From Heliocidaris tuberculata (Eukaryota > Echinodermata > Echinoidea > Camarodonta > Echinometridae): a stretch of 64,000 bases of DNA. Positions 46,470 to 59,339 of this stretch are shown one piece after another. The position numbers and the translations under genes are program-made. The stretch is from positions 10,109,992 through 10,173,991 of the forward strand of contig CM046850.1 in NCBI GenBank assembly GCA_025618425.1, written 5' to 3'. Every line of letters starts with the position of its first letter. Positions within the stretch are counted from its first letter, which is position 1. Under the pieces are notes generated by a model, which worked only from the letters and a program-made list of their open reading frames with translations, was not told where the DNA came from and searched no databases.

Positions 46470-48930
46470 ACAAAGAGTCCATTTTCTCTTTAACTATTCA
46501 GTGGAATTCTGTTACATTTGATGTGTATATATATACCTGATACTCCTGGTCAAATGTGTCTGATTCACTTGCTGAAATATGTTTTAGGATTTTTGATTTT
46601 GCTTAAAATGGTCGTCTTAACTAACCCCCAAAATAGGTTTGAACGCCATGTCTGTTAAGCTGGAATTGCCCAAGTATATTCTTCACGTACTTGTATTTAA
46701 CAGGGAGATTGGAGTCCCTGGTTGTAATATAATGTCATATTTGACCTAAATTATATACTTCCAACTCCATGGTTACATAAAAATGACAGCAATTTATCAA
46801 AAACAAACAATGCATTTATTCCCTGCTACTATATCTAGTAGCAATCAAGATTAAATTTAGAGTAAATGTGCATGAGAGATTGCACGTAGTGGTGTAACCA
46901 TGTGACTACATTCAGTGATTATAAACTGGAATTTAGACTTTGCATTGCCCCTAGAGAGATTTAAATATTATTAACTTTATTGCACTTTCTTATCATAATT
47001 GTCGTCATATTTCTATCAAGTGTTTCCATGCTTTCTTTAGTATGTTATGGATAACTATTTGCAGGGCTCCATAAACTTTTTCACAGGGGCCTGAATTTAA
47101 ATTTCTATGGCCTATGGCACATGGTATATGGCACGTGCCTTGTTGGAATGAAAAAAAAAAATTTAAAAAATGGGGGTCCGGAGTTCAAATTTGGGGGCCC
47201 ATATGGCCTGAAGCCCTGTGAGTGCCGAGCCCTGGTATTACTACATTGTATTAGTAAACAGCAGCAAAGTCATTTTCAACCAGTGATAATTTTAATCAAT
47301 TTTGTTATCTTGTATATGAGAATTCAGTACAATCATGGACCCTACCAACACAAATTCTGACCAGTATTTGGTTTGACCATGCAGTTTGATGTGGTCAATT
47401 GTCAACCGCAGAACAACTTTTTGGGAACCACAAACTGACCTTTCTCAGGCTCTCGGTGTAGAGAAACTACATGTGCAGATATCAGGCTACACCCTCTCTC
47501 CCTCTCTCCCTCTATAATCTACTACATGCATACATGTATGAGATCAGACTCCAATGTGCATTATGATATCCAGGATTCTCTAGCGGGGGGGGGGGGGGGG
47601 GGGGGTGCACAAGTTTGAAATTCTCTAACAGTAACATTTAACAAGCAATTCTGACAAAAAGCGATCTTATTTTGGGAGTCCTTCTTTACCTCCAATTCTA
47701 TTAGGTGCTTTTGTTTTTATTTGAAATGACTTCCCCATGAGGGAGGGGGCACAATTTGGGAGGACGTTACCATTATGTACATGTATTTGCTTGGGGTGGG
47801 GGGGGGGGGGGGAATGGGCAGAGGAGCATATGACCTCTAGTACCACATTTAGTATACTATGCTACCATGTACATGTAGGCCTACCGGGGCCTACCAGTAC
47901 TTGAACAAGAGTAGAAAGAGCAACAATTTGAATGTACATGTATCGCAGGCCTATTTTGGTCAAGTTTTGTAAAAAGAAGACACCCTTTTCTTCAAAAGTA
48001 AATTGTTAATTCAAATGATAATTAGAGAAAACGTACATGGATAGCATTTTGATTGATAACTGTTTGAATTAGAGAGAGTCTGAAAACTCAGGGAAAAGAC
48101 TTGTATATACATGTACATGTGCAGTAGAGTATGGGGAAAGGGGGACAGGCATCCCTTATATCAAACAATCTCCCTTTTATCTAGCCCAAAGTCCATACAA
48201 TCTCATCATGTTTGTTTGGGATACATGTACATGTACATCATGACCTGATTGATTTTAGAGCTACTATTAATTGTCAGTACATGTCACTCCTGTGCATTCT
48301 GTGGCTGGCAGTACCACCTACTGTATGTGCACGGAATATTATAGGAATATTATTTGGATATGACAAGACTTCATTTATTCCTGGATTTTGCCGACATACG
48401 TGTATGCACAGGGCAGTCAGAGTTGTTAAATCATAACTTTTGCCTACATGTAAGTAATGTGCAATGACAGTGACAAGACAACATTACTTTTTGTGAATAA
48501 CATTCCTTTGGAGAACTGGGCATTGTTTCACAAACTAGTCATTAAGTACAAGTTCGCCGACATCCCATTGAAACACATTTATTAAAATTAACACATGTTC
48601 AAAGGGATGTTGCCAAACTTGCACTTATGATGACAGGTTCATGAAACTATATGCCCTGAGTACTGGTATCCTTTCTTATCAGTGTTGCTGGACTGATGTT
48701 GAAATGAAAAATTAAACTTTGTTGATCAATTCGGTCAAATTGATTTGAAACATTTTAGGAGGCCTAAAGGAAATAAAATAGTGGTGGAAATTGAACACCA
48801 TGGGAAAGTGCATTAGTCTCTTGTTAATGGGCTTGAGAGAGAAATACATTCTTACAAGCAACTTTCTGAGTTAGTTGATAGACAGCAAAGACAAAAGATC
48901 TATGAAAGTGGCAAGTGATTTTACTCTGGA
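46470..48930. other. No gene seen; G tracts at 47586 and 47799
   Basis: Noncoding. About 47062-47234 begins CAGGGCTC and ends GAGCCCTG, which could be a small hAT-type element, but no target duplication fits. ATCCAGGATTCTCTAG before the 19-G run at 47586 recalls the left end of the 39290 element. A second G run is at 47799-47812. Confidence 0.4.
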
Positions 48931-48941
48931 AAGCTTTTTAA

Positions 48942-49311
48942 CGCTTTCATGACAGGAATTATTTAAGGGTTATCACATTTTGTTCTTCAAATTGGCAGCA
49001 ATATTATTTTTCTAACAGTGCTACATGGTTCTAATAAGGTGTAATGTCTTTGAAAACAATATACATGGTGAGGAATTTTGTCAGAAAGTTGAAAAAGTTG
49101 TCAATTTCAATAAAAAAAACAATGATTTTGAATCCCTCTATCAGTTGCCAATTTAAGGATTTTAAAGCTTATTCTTATTTCTAAAATTCCTGGCATCAAA
49201 CATAATCAGAAATTTTTGCTCTTTCTACTCATGCATCTGTATATTTTTTAGAGCTCTGAATCAAAAGTTATTGAGCCAAACCACAAAACGTGGTCAGTTG
49301 TCTTGAAAGGG
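48942..49311 (-). mobile_element. Family D element, copy 2 (reverse orientation)
   Basis: It begins CGCTTTCATGACAGGAATTA and ends TGTCTTGAAAGGG. The interior is the reverse complement of copies 1 and 3 (TCTCTCAATG-like piece degraded, AGAGCTCTGAATCAAAAGTT intact). Confidence 0.85.
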
Positions 49312-49489
49312 TTAATGAGCTTAGAAAATAAAGCATTTGTATGGAGGAACTCTATATACCACATTGTCTGTTTGGAGCTAGAAGGGCATTAACTCTGTGT
49401 TAAAGTATAGAAATAATGCCTTTCTGGCTCCAAACAGAGGTTAGATATTATGGAAAATTTAGAAAGAAGAGCTCTCCCCTAGATACAAA

Positions 49490-49692
49490 TTTAAGCTTGC
49501 GGCAAGCTCGTAATAAGCGTGTTTTTTATAAAATAAGCTTGCGGCAAGCTTTAAACAAGTTAAGAAAATGATGACAAGCTTACCACAAGCTTGCGACGAG
49601 CTTGCCTTAAGCTTGCAGGAAAAGTGGAAAGCTTGCAATCAGCTTGCAGGAAAAGTGGCAAGCTTGCAGGAAAATTGGCCAGCTAGCTAGAC
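49490..49692. repeat. AAGCTTGC-rich palindromic array
   Basis: AAGCTTGC, CAAGCTTG or close variants occur about a dozen times in 200 bp, often as near-palindromes (AAGCTTGCGGCAAGCT). The right part repeats GCTTGCAGGAAAAGTGGCA-type units of ~22 bp. It ends GGCCAGCTAGCTAG. Confidence 0.85.
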
Positions 49693-49973
49693 AACAGCGA
49701 AAAAAGGAGTTATTTTTTCACACTATACATGTAAATGATATAGTTTTATACATCTAAAACAATTCATAGATTCCTGACTCTTCAGTTTTTAATTTTTTAG
49801 TTTAGAACTTATTTGGTTATGGGAAGCCATTGTACATAAAACATTGCATGGTTTCAATTCATTTTTATTTGAGAATTGACTGTTTGGTCATGGGAAGATG
49901 TACTTGTATAAACTATTTCATGAAACTTTTACTCACTTTATGACTTTTCTTTCTATATATTATTCTTTGTTAG

Positions 49974-50040
49974 ATGATGATCGATGTTGGCTGAGACACA
50001 AGAGATAGTTGCACATAAGGAGATTTGCCAGGAATGGTTG
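49974..50040 (+). other. 67-bp exon with the start codon of the downstream gene (ATG at 50034)
   Basis: TATTCTTTGTTAG|ATGATG and GGTTG|GTAAGT bound a 67-bp exon. Joined to the exon at 61391 the frame reads TGA...TAA, then GGA GAT TTG CCA GGA ATG GTT G|GG TCA AGT, so the ORF opens at 50034 with upstream in-frame stops and a fair start context (G at -3, G at +4). The product would begin MVGSSGNMETT. Another ATG at 49984 opens a 36-codon frame overlapping the start and ending at a TAG in the next exon. The join is inferred; another exon between is possible. Confidence 0.65.
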
Positions 50041-50064
50041 GTAAGTACATATTTGAAGTCATTT

Positions 50065-50713
50065 AAAGGGAAATTCAACTTTAATGGAAATTCATCGTTT
50101 ATGGCAAGTTGTTCTGAAAGAAAGCAGAAAAATCAGAAAAGTAGGTTGGTAAAAGTTTGAAAGAAATCGGACAAGCAATCGGACGAGAGAGAGAGTTATG
50201 AATTTTTGAAAGTTGCAATCACTATATTACATGTATGTACATGTACATATTGTACATATGGGAATTTCAAATTGGCCGAATTGGTAATGTCACTGCAATG
50301 TAGCGGCAAACAACTCTCCCATTTGCTCCAACACACAAAATGACTAAAATGTCAATTTTTCAAAATGTATTACTAGGCATGATTTTTTTTTTTTAAAGAA
50401 GCCATGTCAGTATGCCATCTTTATTTATATTTAGAGTACTGCCCCGAGGGAAAAGATGCTTAGGAGAAAAACAGAAATAATTAAATGACATTATAGTCTA
50501 CGAAAAGCGGGAGAGTTGACCGGGAATCCGTCCGTCACAATCGACTGACCAAATTGCCAATTTGAGATTCCCATCTAGATTTAATGATCTCATTTTTCAA
50601 ACATTCATATAACTTTCTTAATCTTTGTCTGATTTCTTTCAAACTTTTAGTATTCCGTTTCTCTTATTTTTCTGCTTTAACACAAATCAACTTATTACAA
50701 AGGTCGGATTGGC
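50065..50713. mobile_element. Family C element, copy 1
   Basis: It begins AAAGGGAAATTCAACTTT and ends AAAGGTCGGATTGGCC. It shares AAAAATCAGA(A/G)AAG(C/T)AG, GTTTGAA(A/C)GAAATCGGACAAG, CAAATTGGCC, CAAAATGACTAAAAT and a long inverted half with the copy at 55879-56383. It begins only ~25 bp after the splice donor of the start-codon exon. Confidence 0.75.
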
Positions 50714-51253
50714 CATTAAAATTACTCTTTCATATCCGACATATTTGCTTTGGTGACAATTGCTCCAGACTTTATATCTTCACAGATATAAGTTCAGTGT
50801 TAGGTTTAGGATAAGGGTTAGGGATAGGTATAGTGTTTGGTCCAATCTTGATGTTGAGAATTTGGTTAACTAGCGTATGTAGGATATTGACCACGAACCG
50901 TCACAGAAAGTTTTTGCTGGAGCATGTGTCGTACAACCAATGTTATCCCTCAGCCTCTCCACAAAACTGACTCCAAACCGACTCCAAACCAACTGATTCT
51001 TGGTCATTCAAGGGTAACGTAATGTTTTATTCGGTCTGCTGTCGGTCCGGTGTCGGTCTCGTTAATGTGACTGATGTATAACCAGGTTTCAAAACTAAGA
51101 GGTGCCTGGGACACATGGGACCCCCAAATGAAGGTCCAGAGCCCCAGAATTTCAAAATTTCACCATAGAGCTCGATCCATACTTACCCTTAAATTTAAAT
51201 CAGGATCCCCACTGATAAAATTGAGTGTGGAACCCTGGTATAATTATGAGTAT

Positions 51254-51613
51254 GACCCCATTCTCATTACTGAGATATATGTAACGCACTCTAGCAAGCG
51301 CTAGATCGCGCCATCTCTCAGGTGAGAATGCGATGATGTCGTTTCGGCGCGACGACATCATTTCGGTGTGATCCACGGAGGTCCACGGCGATCCCAAACT
51401 GGACCACCTCTAGGGGGAGGTCCACGAGAGAGAGCGCGATCTACATGTAGAGCGTGCCTATTCACAGTTTACAGTGCAGAGTGTGCCAAGATAGATCGTG
51501 CTACCCTCTGCAGGTGTGATCCCGCGGCGTGCCAGTGGACCTCCCTGGCGCGCACCATGGGCCGCTCCACAGTAGCGCGATCCACTTTCCAATCTCGTAA
51601 TGAGAATGGGGTC
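51254..51613. mobile_element. 360-bp CpG-rich element with GACCCCATTCTCATTAC termini
   Basis: Left GACCCCATTCTCATTAC and right GTAATGAGAATGGGGTC are perfect 17-bp inverted repeats. The interior is CpG-rich for this window and repeats GGTCCACG and GCGATC(C/T)AC in both orientations. It has no plausible gene; Arg-rich frames there are short. Confidence 0.75.
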
Positions 51614-51619
51614 TAAAAC

Positions 51620-53029
51620 CAGGACTAATATTCATGTGTAAGTACATTTCGTCCCTTATGAAATAGAACCATACAGGCTTGGTGTTATCTCTCATTAGAT
51701 ATGACAACATTAATGTTCAAATTACATTTTTAAAATACATTATGTCACAGAGAATTTCAAATATTTTGGGCACACCTTTTACTAGCTGAGGTAGTTGGGT
51801 ACTGTGGAGTCTTTTAATGTGCAATATCAGTGTAATGTAATTTGTTTCCGGTTTGACTTGACACTTCTGTCAGGAAACATCACATAGTTTTATGAAACAT
51901 TAGATGTCAGTTTTGAAGAGTTTATCCTTAGCATACCAGGGGCTTACATTCCTGCATGTATTCGGAAATTGGCTTATATGAGCAAATTTCCAACAAATAC
52001 ACCATTCAAACATGATGCCTTATTTGTAGTGTTTTGAATTTACATGTAAGTATGTGAGTCAGCAGGGAGTGTAGCATGAGATTAAAGGTGTCATAGATCC
52101 ATTACACTTGTCCCGAAACAAGAACAAAACTAAAAACAATAAAGCCATTGTGATGGACATGAATTATGACAGGCTATCTTCACCTCATAACTCCTTCTGT
52201 GCACCTAGTTTATGAACAAATAATACAACTTTTAGGAGTCTGATTTGGAGTTCCAATTCTTTGTTTTATTCTTCTAACAGGCATGATTATCTTTCATGTT
52301 AATGAATTTCACAATCTATAGCCACTGGTCACCTGATGAGAACTATTGTTGCGAAATCGCTCAGCGTAGTTTATGTGGAAAATGAATAGGAATTTTATGT
52401 GATAGGTCAGACTTCTCCGATATATGGTAATGAGCCTCCCTCTCCCATCTTATTGTCTTGGTTGAATTTTTTTCAGGACAGATTGTTCACCGATATTTTC
52501 TGAGAGCCATTCATTTTTGCTCCTTCGAGCTAGGTGACGTTAATTCAGAAGAATTCTGTGGTCAGTGTCCGTCGTGCTTCACTGACAGAATCCCACGCAT
52601 TTTATTGGTCATGTGTGACCACCTTTATCATCATTATTACAGGTACATTATTATATATGCGCATACATTATCTTTATCGTTATCGGACAAATGTGACCAG
52701 CCCTTTACTCCTAAGACACAAAATTGAAATGCTTCGTTGGCATTGCTACCCATGCATGTCTTAAGAATGGATAAGAAGAGATAAGCTGCTAGAATAATTC
52801 AAGCTTTTAACTACTTTTTTTTTCAGAAAATCTTTCAGTCCACTAAGTCTCTTTGTGGTCCACTACATGTGGGCTAAACTGCTAAGAATGCATTATGCTT
52901 GCTGCTTAGAATTTTTTATTTCTTGGTGAAAGTTAATTAGGGGAATATGCAGGATAGTTGATCCCTTTAAACCTTGATGTCATCTTGAGTTCTTTGACTT
53001 GTACTCCCTGCTGTTCTCTAAACAGCAGC
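51620..53029. other. No gene seen
   Basis: Noncoding A+T-rich DNA. An acceptor-like TTGAATTTTTTTCAG at 52476 has no matching donor-bounded open frame that I can support. Confidence 0.4.
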
Positions 53030-53620
53030 TTACCAGTGGTAAGCTAAGCTAGTCAGGGCCTACAAGGGGCATTTCCATTAGCGCACATTGCTATAATTGC
53101 CAACAAGCTTGAGCTTAAAATACAGTATTAGACCAATCAGTGTTTCTCAAACCAAAAGTCAGAGTGTGCATTTCCCCTGTTTCCATGAGTTTGCATGGAG
53201 TAATTCCTGCTCACTCAAGGAATGAACTTGAGCTCTGGAGCATATCATAGTCCAAGTGCATCTTCACTGGGAAATTAGCCCATTAGTTAGCCAAATAGTG
53301 GGTTATTTTGCAATCAAGCCCTCCGTGTAGTTTGCTTCAATAGGATAGTAGCTTGAGCTAATAGCCTACCCATATGCAAGGATGAAATAGTGCGCTATTT
53401 TCGCTAACAAGCCCTAATCTGCCTGGGATAATAGCATGGTAGGTCCATGATAATAGCATGGGCTAATATCAAAGTGCCAGGATGAATAGCCCACTATTTT
53501 GGTCTTCTTAGCTTGAGCTACAGTATAGTTGTGTTCAGGTTTATTTCCTCAGATTAGAATTAGCAGGTTATTTTGAAAACTTGGGCTAATGAGGATGTGC
53601 CTCGTCATTCCTCCAGGTTG
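53030..53620 (-). mobile_element. Family I repeat, copy 1 (AGCTTGAGCTAATAGCC-rich)
   Basis: Many AGCTTGAGCTAA, GGCTAATA and CACTATTTT blocks in both orientations. The stretch AACTTGAGCTCTGGAGCATA...GTGCATCTTCACTG (about 53227-53270) is the reverse complement of 57676-57730. Confidence 0.6.
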
Positions 53621-53624
53621 CTAT

Positions 53625-55875
53625 CCAGCAGTGGTGAGCCAGTCAACCTGCTGTGTCTGCTTGGTTGCTTCCAATTCTTTCTTTTATGAGTGTTCTGGTT
53701 TAAACAGGCCAACAAGTGATGGAATCTTTGCAGAATAATAAACCACTTGTGGTATTGATATAAGCCCAGAATCTAGCTAGATAATGATGTCAGGTTTGCA
53801 AAGTTTTTACAGGCAACGAAAAGCCACGTCGTAATTACAATTTGCGCATGTGCAGATAAAGGTCACGTGTACCGATTACAATTCACCTCTTTACGCTGTC
53901 ATTATGTGTGCACCACGATGCGAGCACCTGCAGTATGATTTCCCCGTTAAACAAGTGGCGCGTCCACCAAAACAAATGCGTGTGCACGTACAAATTAGGG
54001 TCATTTCAGGGTCATTAGTACCATACGTACTAATTACAAACTGGCTTATTTGTGGAATTTTAGCAGAATAGCGATAATAATGTAGGCCTGGAATCTAGCC
54101 AATTGATATTATTTTACAGAGAAAAAGTCAAAGACCTTGTGTTGAAAACAGTCAACATTCAAATCCTTTTTATCTCAAAGTTAATGTATTGAGGATATTT
54201 GTAAATAACTGAAATGGGAATTATTCCACAACTATAAAATGTTGATGTTATGGCTTATTTCAGTAGCTTTTTGTTGATCTGAACACAGCTTCTTGAAACT
54301 GTTTCATGCAAACATTGGAAAATGCTATCTGATTGTTCAGCTGTTACAGTGCATACAATGTATGAAGTCTCTACGTGTATATATTCCAGTCTACCTGTAT
54401 TGCTATTCGTAGTATATGAATAAACAATAAATGTGCCTATTTTTGTGTCAGAGGTGTGGGGTTAAAGATCATTTCAGGTTACAATATTGTGATGACTTCT
54501 TTTGTAAACAATTTGTCATAGAAATATAAGGAAATCGCAAACTGACTGTAATTTATATATTATTACAATAATTTATGGCTACGGAGTTGTAAAAAGGTAT
54601 ATCATGGAATATTTTCACTTTTGAGCTTAAAGTTCCAACCTTTGAAATGGAGGAAAAAGAATATTTTTTCATAGTAAGGCCTGTATCAAAAAATATATTT
54701 CCCTTTCTTTTCTTTCCTTGGATGTTAATGTAGGTTCATGTCTTAGACTAGATAGGTGTATATTTTTGTTACATGTAAACGTAATTCATAAATATAGGCC
54801 TATTTGTAAATACAACAATGAGATTGTGATAATGATAATCATGTGTGTTTCATAATTCTAATAAGGGGAATGAATAATTGTTGTGAAACAGTGCATGACT
54901 TGATGTGAAATGGAAGGTGTATCGGTGTTAGAAGCAACACCCATTGATGTCAGGTGTTTAGAGTGCCATCTGATGCTCTCTAGCACCATTGAGATGTGAC
55001 TACATCATGATGATGATAAAACAGGTTTCAGGGCTGAGGAAAAAGTAAAGTACATGTAGGAGTAGTGTTTGGCAAATATGTCATTTTGTAGTCAATTAGA
55101 TATGTCCCAATGCTCAAAATACATGGAGATACATGTAAAGTGAATTTGCCCAGGGCTGGATGTACTGAAAAAGCCCCTGTGAATGAATTTACGAGGGCAG
55201 GCTCTGTTTTGAAAAAAATAGGAAAATGTCGCAAACTTGAGACCTACATGGAAAACCATTTGAGTGCATTTGATTTGTGCAGCGTGATGATAATTATAAT
55301 GATTGAATAAATGATCTGTTACTAATAAAATGTGTTGCTTGTTGTTATGATCACTGATTAAAGAATGAAGTCATTAATAGAAGTGGATAATGCTCAAAGT
55401 AGAGCCCCAGGAGACCTGGAAAGAGCAAAAAAAACTTTTACTATGGGGGCTGATTTTTAGGGGAATCTTTTTTAAAAGAGCCCCCAGAAAAATAAAAATA
55501 ATTTGAGCCACCAAATAGGGAGAGGATATTACCTCTATCATACAGTCATCATATTAATTAGAAAACATAAATAAATATTGCATTCTGGAAAACACAAAGA
55601 ACTGTGAATGCTAGCTTTAAGATGTTCTTTGTTCTTTACAAATTATAAAGATGATTTTTATTTGATCAGGGTGAGTGCTAATCCATATCATTCAGGATCA
55701 TGTATCTACCATAGAAGCAATTGGTACTCATGGGATGGATAGAAGGCACTCAACGCACTGTAATTTGATGTAGTTTTATTGATGTACTGAGGAACTGCAG
55801 CATCTTGTGACTGTTATGGTTCGAAGCTCAGCCTATCAGTTCACAAAAACATAATACCTGCACACACTACAACAT
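53625..55875. other. No gene seen
   Basis: Noncoding. Slight CpG enrichment near 53820-54010 without splice sites or coding frame. No recognised repeat. Confidence 0.4.
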
Positions 55876-55878
55876 TTA

Positions 55879-56383
55879 AAGGGCAATCCAACCTTTGTAA
55901 TAATTTGATTTAGAAAAATCAGAGAAGCAGATTGGTGAAAGTTTGAACGAAATCGGACAAGAAGAAAGTAATGAGCTTAAAAAGGTTGTCACTATGCATT
56001 TGGGAGTTTCAAATTGGCCCTATCAGTACTTTCCCATTTGCTGTAACATACAAAATGACTAAAATTTCAATTTTTCAAAGTGTATAACTCAGGATCTTTT
56101 TCTTTTTGGAGGACCTACATTATAACAATATGCTATCTACATTTGAGTACTGCCTCCAGGGAAAAGGCACTCAGGAGAAAAGTGGAATTTAATGTATGAC
56201 AAATACTTCACAATCGATTCAACAAATTTCCAATTTGAGATTTGCATAGATGTAGTGATCTCATTTTTCAAACATTTATAACTTTCTAATTCTTTGTTCG
56301 ATTTCTTTCAAACTTTCACCATCCTGTTATTCTCTTTTTCCTCCTTTTCCACAAATCAGCTTTTAACAAAGGTTGGATGAACT
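55879..56383. mobile_element. Family C element, copy 2
   Basis: GGGCAATCCAACCTTTGT at the left and ACAAAGGTTGGATGAAC at the right are inverted. The halves also pair internally (GTTTGAACGAAATCGGACAAG with TTCTTTGTTCGATTTCTTTC). Same family as 50065-50713. Confidence 0.8.
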
Positions 56384-57059
56384 ATAGAGCAGTGGATGGA
56401 ATGGACCATGTAAATTAGAGAACTTTGCATTTTAATCCATGTGAGAAAGAAAACATGTAAGGCTTACATAAGGAGTTCAGGCCCCCATTCGCTCACGTGT
56501 TAACTCGAAAGTAATAAAAAAAAATCATATTTTGAAAACGTTGGGATGGAATTCATATAATGCTCAGAGTAGAGATGAAATATAAAAATCTGAATGAGGT
56601 ACCTTATTAGGGCATTTTCCCAGCTATAACAAAATTTATGAAGGCTGAAACGTGGCTAAACATAACTCTCGCCAACTTGCATCCTGAAACAGTGGAAATA
56701 CACTGAGATAATATAAACCCTTTAAAAGCACACAAAGGCAAGCTTACTTCAGCCTATAGGGGTAAACTATTTTGCCTTCTTAAAATTTACATAGACCTCT
56801 GATTTGATTTTCTGTAAATTTTCTTTAATCAATTTTTATTACATTAACTTTGCTCTGCCTCACAAGAATGCATTGCAAGCAGATGAATTACTTATTTCCA
56901 TAGGGAATGCCTCTTAATTGTGCATTTGAATAGAGTTCAGATATTTTTTTCTTTTTAAATAATCATAAGTAGAAATATGTTTCTATCCTGTATTATGTCT
57001 ATTTATCATACTTTGATATCATAATAGCATTACCAGAGATAGAAGGCCTGCCATTATTA

Positions 57060-57775
57060 GTCCACGTTTTCAAAATATAGCCTGCTAATTCTCATCCCGG
57101 GATCACAGCTACCTCAAGCTAATTCGTAGTGGAGATGCAGATAGCGGGCTATTTCACCCTAATTGTCCTTGGAATATTGGCTCAAACTTTTATCCCAAGC
57201 AAACTTGGGCTTATTCGCAAAATAGCCCGCCTTTGGCTAATTCATATGTGGAGATCATCGATCTCTACCACATGGATATAGCATCGTACGCACGCTCTAT
57301 GCGAGCTGTTGATATGTATGGCCACACAACCAAAATTAGGAGCCCTACACTCGAACCCAGTACATGGGACATCCTCTGCTGTGTGCGATTCCAGTGTAGT
57401 CCTGTTCGAAATATACATTATTTGATTTTTTCGTTTAAAAAAGACATTATACTGATTGTCACATTAAATTGCCTTTAGAATTTGTAAGGATACACTTGTT
57501 TTGCCTAATTTTGCAGTTAATTCATGGAAAAGACTTCATAGTGCTGAATTTTTTTATTCTTAAAATGCAGAAAATTCTATTGAAACGGTACAGCGAGGGT
57601 GTTTTTCTGCGAGCCCAAACATAGCGACCGATCGCATCAAATGACGAGGGCGTTGCTTTATCCACTGTGGTAGAGATCGATAGTGAAGATGCACACAGGC
57701 TATGATATGCTCTCAAGCTTGAGCTCATTCTTTGAGCAAGCGGGGATTGCCTGATTTAGGCTATTGAAGGAGAAC
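57060..57775 (+). mobile_element. Family I repeat, copy 2, interrupted by a family B element
   Basis: The left part 57060-57256 has GCCTGCTAATTCTCATCC, CAAGCTAATTCG, AATAGCCCGCC and GGCTAATTC. The right part 57682-57775 resumes AGTGAAGATGCAC and CTCAAGCTTGAGCTCATTC. The uninterrupted relative at 53030-53620 shows these were adjacent. Confidence 0.65.
57257..57681. mobile_element. Family B element, copy 2, nested in family I
   Basis: ATCGATCTCTACC at the left and GGTAGAGATCGAT at the right, 425 bp; the same interior as 15424-15857 in the same orientation. Most differences are substitutions and small indels. Confidence 0.88.
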
Positions 57776-57825
57776 ATGGAACTTCATACCTTAACTCTTT
57801 TTCTTGAGAAACGTGGATCAGTTAA

Positions 57826-58207
57826 CCCTTTCAAGACAATTGACCACATTTTGTGGTTTGGCTCAATAACTTTTGATTCAGAGCTCTAAAAAATATACCA
57901 GATCTGCACACACTATGTCCATTTTTGTTCCATGACAATATTTCATTTGATGCCAGGAATTTAAAAACAAGAATAAGCTTTAAAATCCTTAAATTGGCAA
58001 CACATTGAGAGGTTCAAAATCATTGTTTTTTATCAAAATTGGCAATTTTTTCAACCTTTCGACAAATTTCCTAACCATGTATATTGTTTTCAAAGACATT
58101 ACACCTTATTAGAACCTTGTAAGCACTAAAAGAAAAATATTGTTGTTGCCAATTTCAAGAACAAAATGTGATCAATTTAGCCCTTAAATAATTCCTGTCA
58201 TGAAAGG
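57826..58207 (+). mobile_element. Family D element, copy 3, with 9-bp flanking duplication
   Basis: CCCTTTCAAGACA at the left and TGTCATGAAAGG at the right. ATCAGTTAA is present at both sides (57817-57825 and 58208-58216), the best evidence for the family's borders and target size. The interior matches copy 1 closely, including AATTGGCAACACATTGAGAG. Confidence 0.85.
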
Positions 58208-58239
58208 ATCAGTTAAGGGCAAGTCCAGGGTATTATTAT

Positions 58240-58330
58240 TATTATTAATTTTGAACCCTTATTCCATTTTCAGAATTTCAGATCCTATTTCATTTTTTCA
58301 GAATTACGAACCTTCTGCAAAAATGAGAGC
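58240..58330. repeat. Partial copy of the TAATTCNGAA repeat family (see 11270)
   Basis: GAACCCTTATTCCATTTTCAGAA, TCCTATTTCATTTTTTCAGAATTACGAACCTTC-type arrangement follows the right half of 11270-11665. Confidence 0.5.
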
Positions 58331-59339
58331 CCCCTCTAGAGAGACAGTGAACTTGGTAATGTATGGTACACAGAATAGACCTTGGACTTGCCCTCTAATA
58401 TTTCAAGCTCATGCATGCTGATATAGGCTAATGAGGACAGGCCTTGAGAGAGCTTGTCCTCTTGGGATTAGCTGCTGGAATGCTTCCACCTGTCTCTGTT
58501 TTTTATCAGTCTGTCTTGATACATCTCCTGGACTTGAAGAACACTAATCGTGTCTTGGGAACCGAAGCCAATCAAGCCATACTTCTCATGAAATGCAACT
58601 GCTCTCTTGATTCTCTCCTTCATCCTTTGAAAATAGTGAAGATGTAGAAAAGTGATTTTGTGTTGAAAATGTGTTTTAGCAATATGGAACTCTGCCCATT
58701 CCTGGCAGTGAGAAACTGATAATTTACATGTATTTATTTATTGCAAGAAAATAATCCACTTCTCCTCGGTCCCCTTATAAAAATATACTTTTCTTGTCCA
58801 TGGCTAATCCTAAACAATACAAGGTATTACTCCTAATTTATGAGTTTAAAAAATGAAAGGTTCAGGTAAAGAAAATATTCAGGTAGTGTGGTAAGAGAAA
58901 GTTGTCTCTTTTATATTTTGTTGTTTTGTAAACATATTTCACAAACACACTGGGGAGGGGGAGTTAATTTTTGAGGGAAATTTGTCACCATGTGTTTTGA
59001 TGTCACAAATGCTTTGGATGGATATTTCATTGTAGCCTCAAAAATGTTTAAACAGTACCTTTAACACAAATGTAATCAAAGATGTCCTGATGCTGAGGCC
59101 TGGGTGGAATATCAATCTGGTATCATTCCATCTCAGGACCACTGAAGGTGGATGACCTCTCAAGAAGGTAACACTCATTGCCATGGTAACACCTTGGAGG
59201 ATAGAGGATGTTGGATTAGAGAAGGAAAACAATGCCTGAGGATATATCCTTATGATACCCTAACCCAAGCTCTCAGAGCTAATGACCTAGTGGAACAGAG
59301 GGTCATTCCTGTTGCTATGCCAACAACATCAATGCAGGG

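Noticed and set aside
47062..47234. Possible small hAT element with CAGGGCTC ends
   Set aside because: An 8-bp TIR alone and flanks that do not match; not enough.
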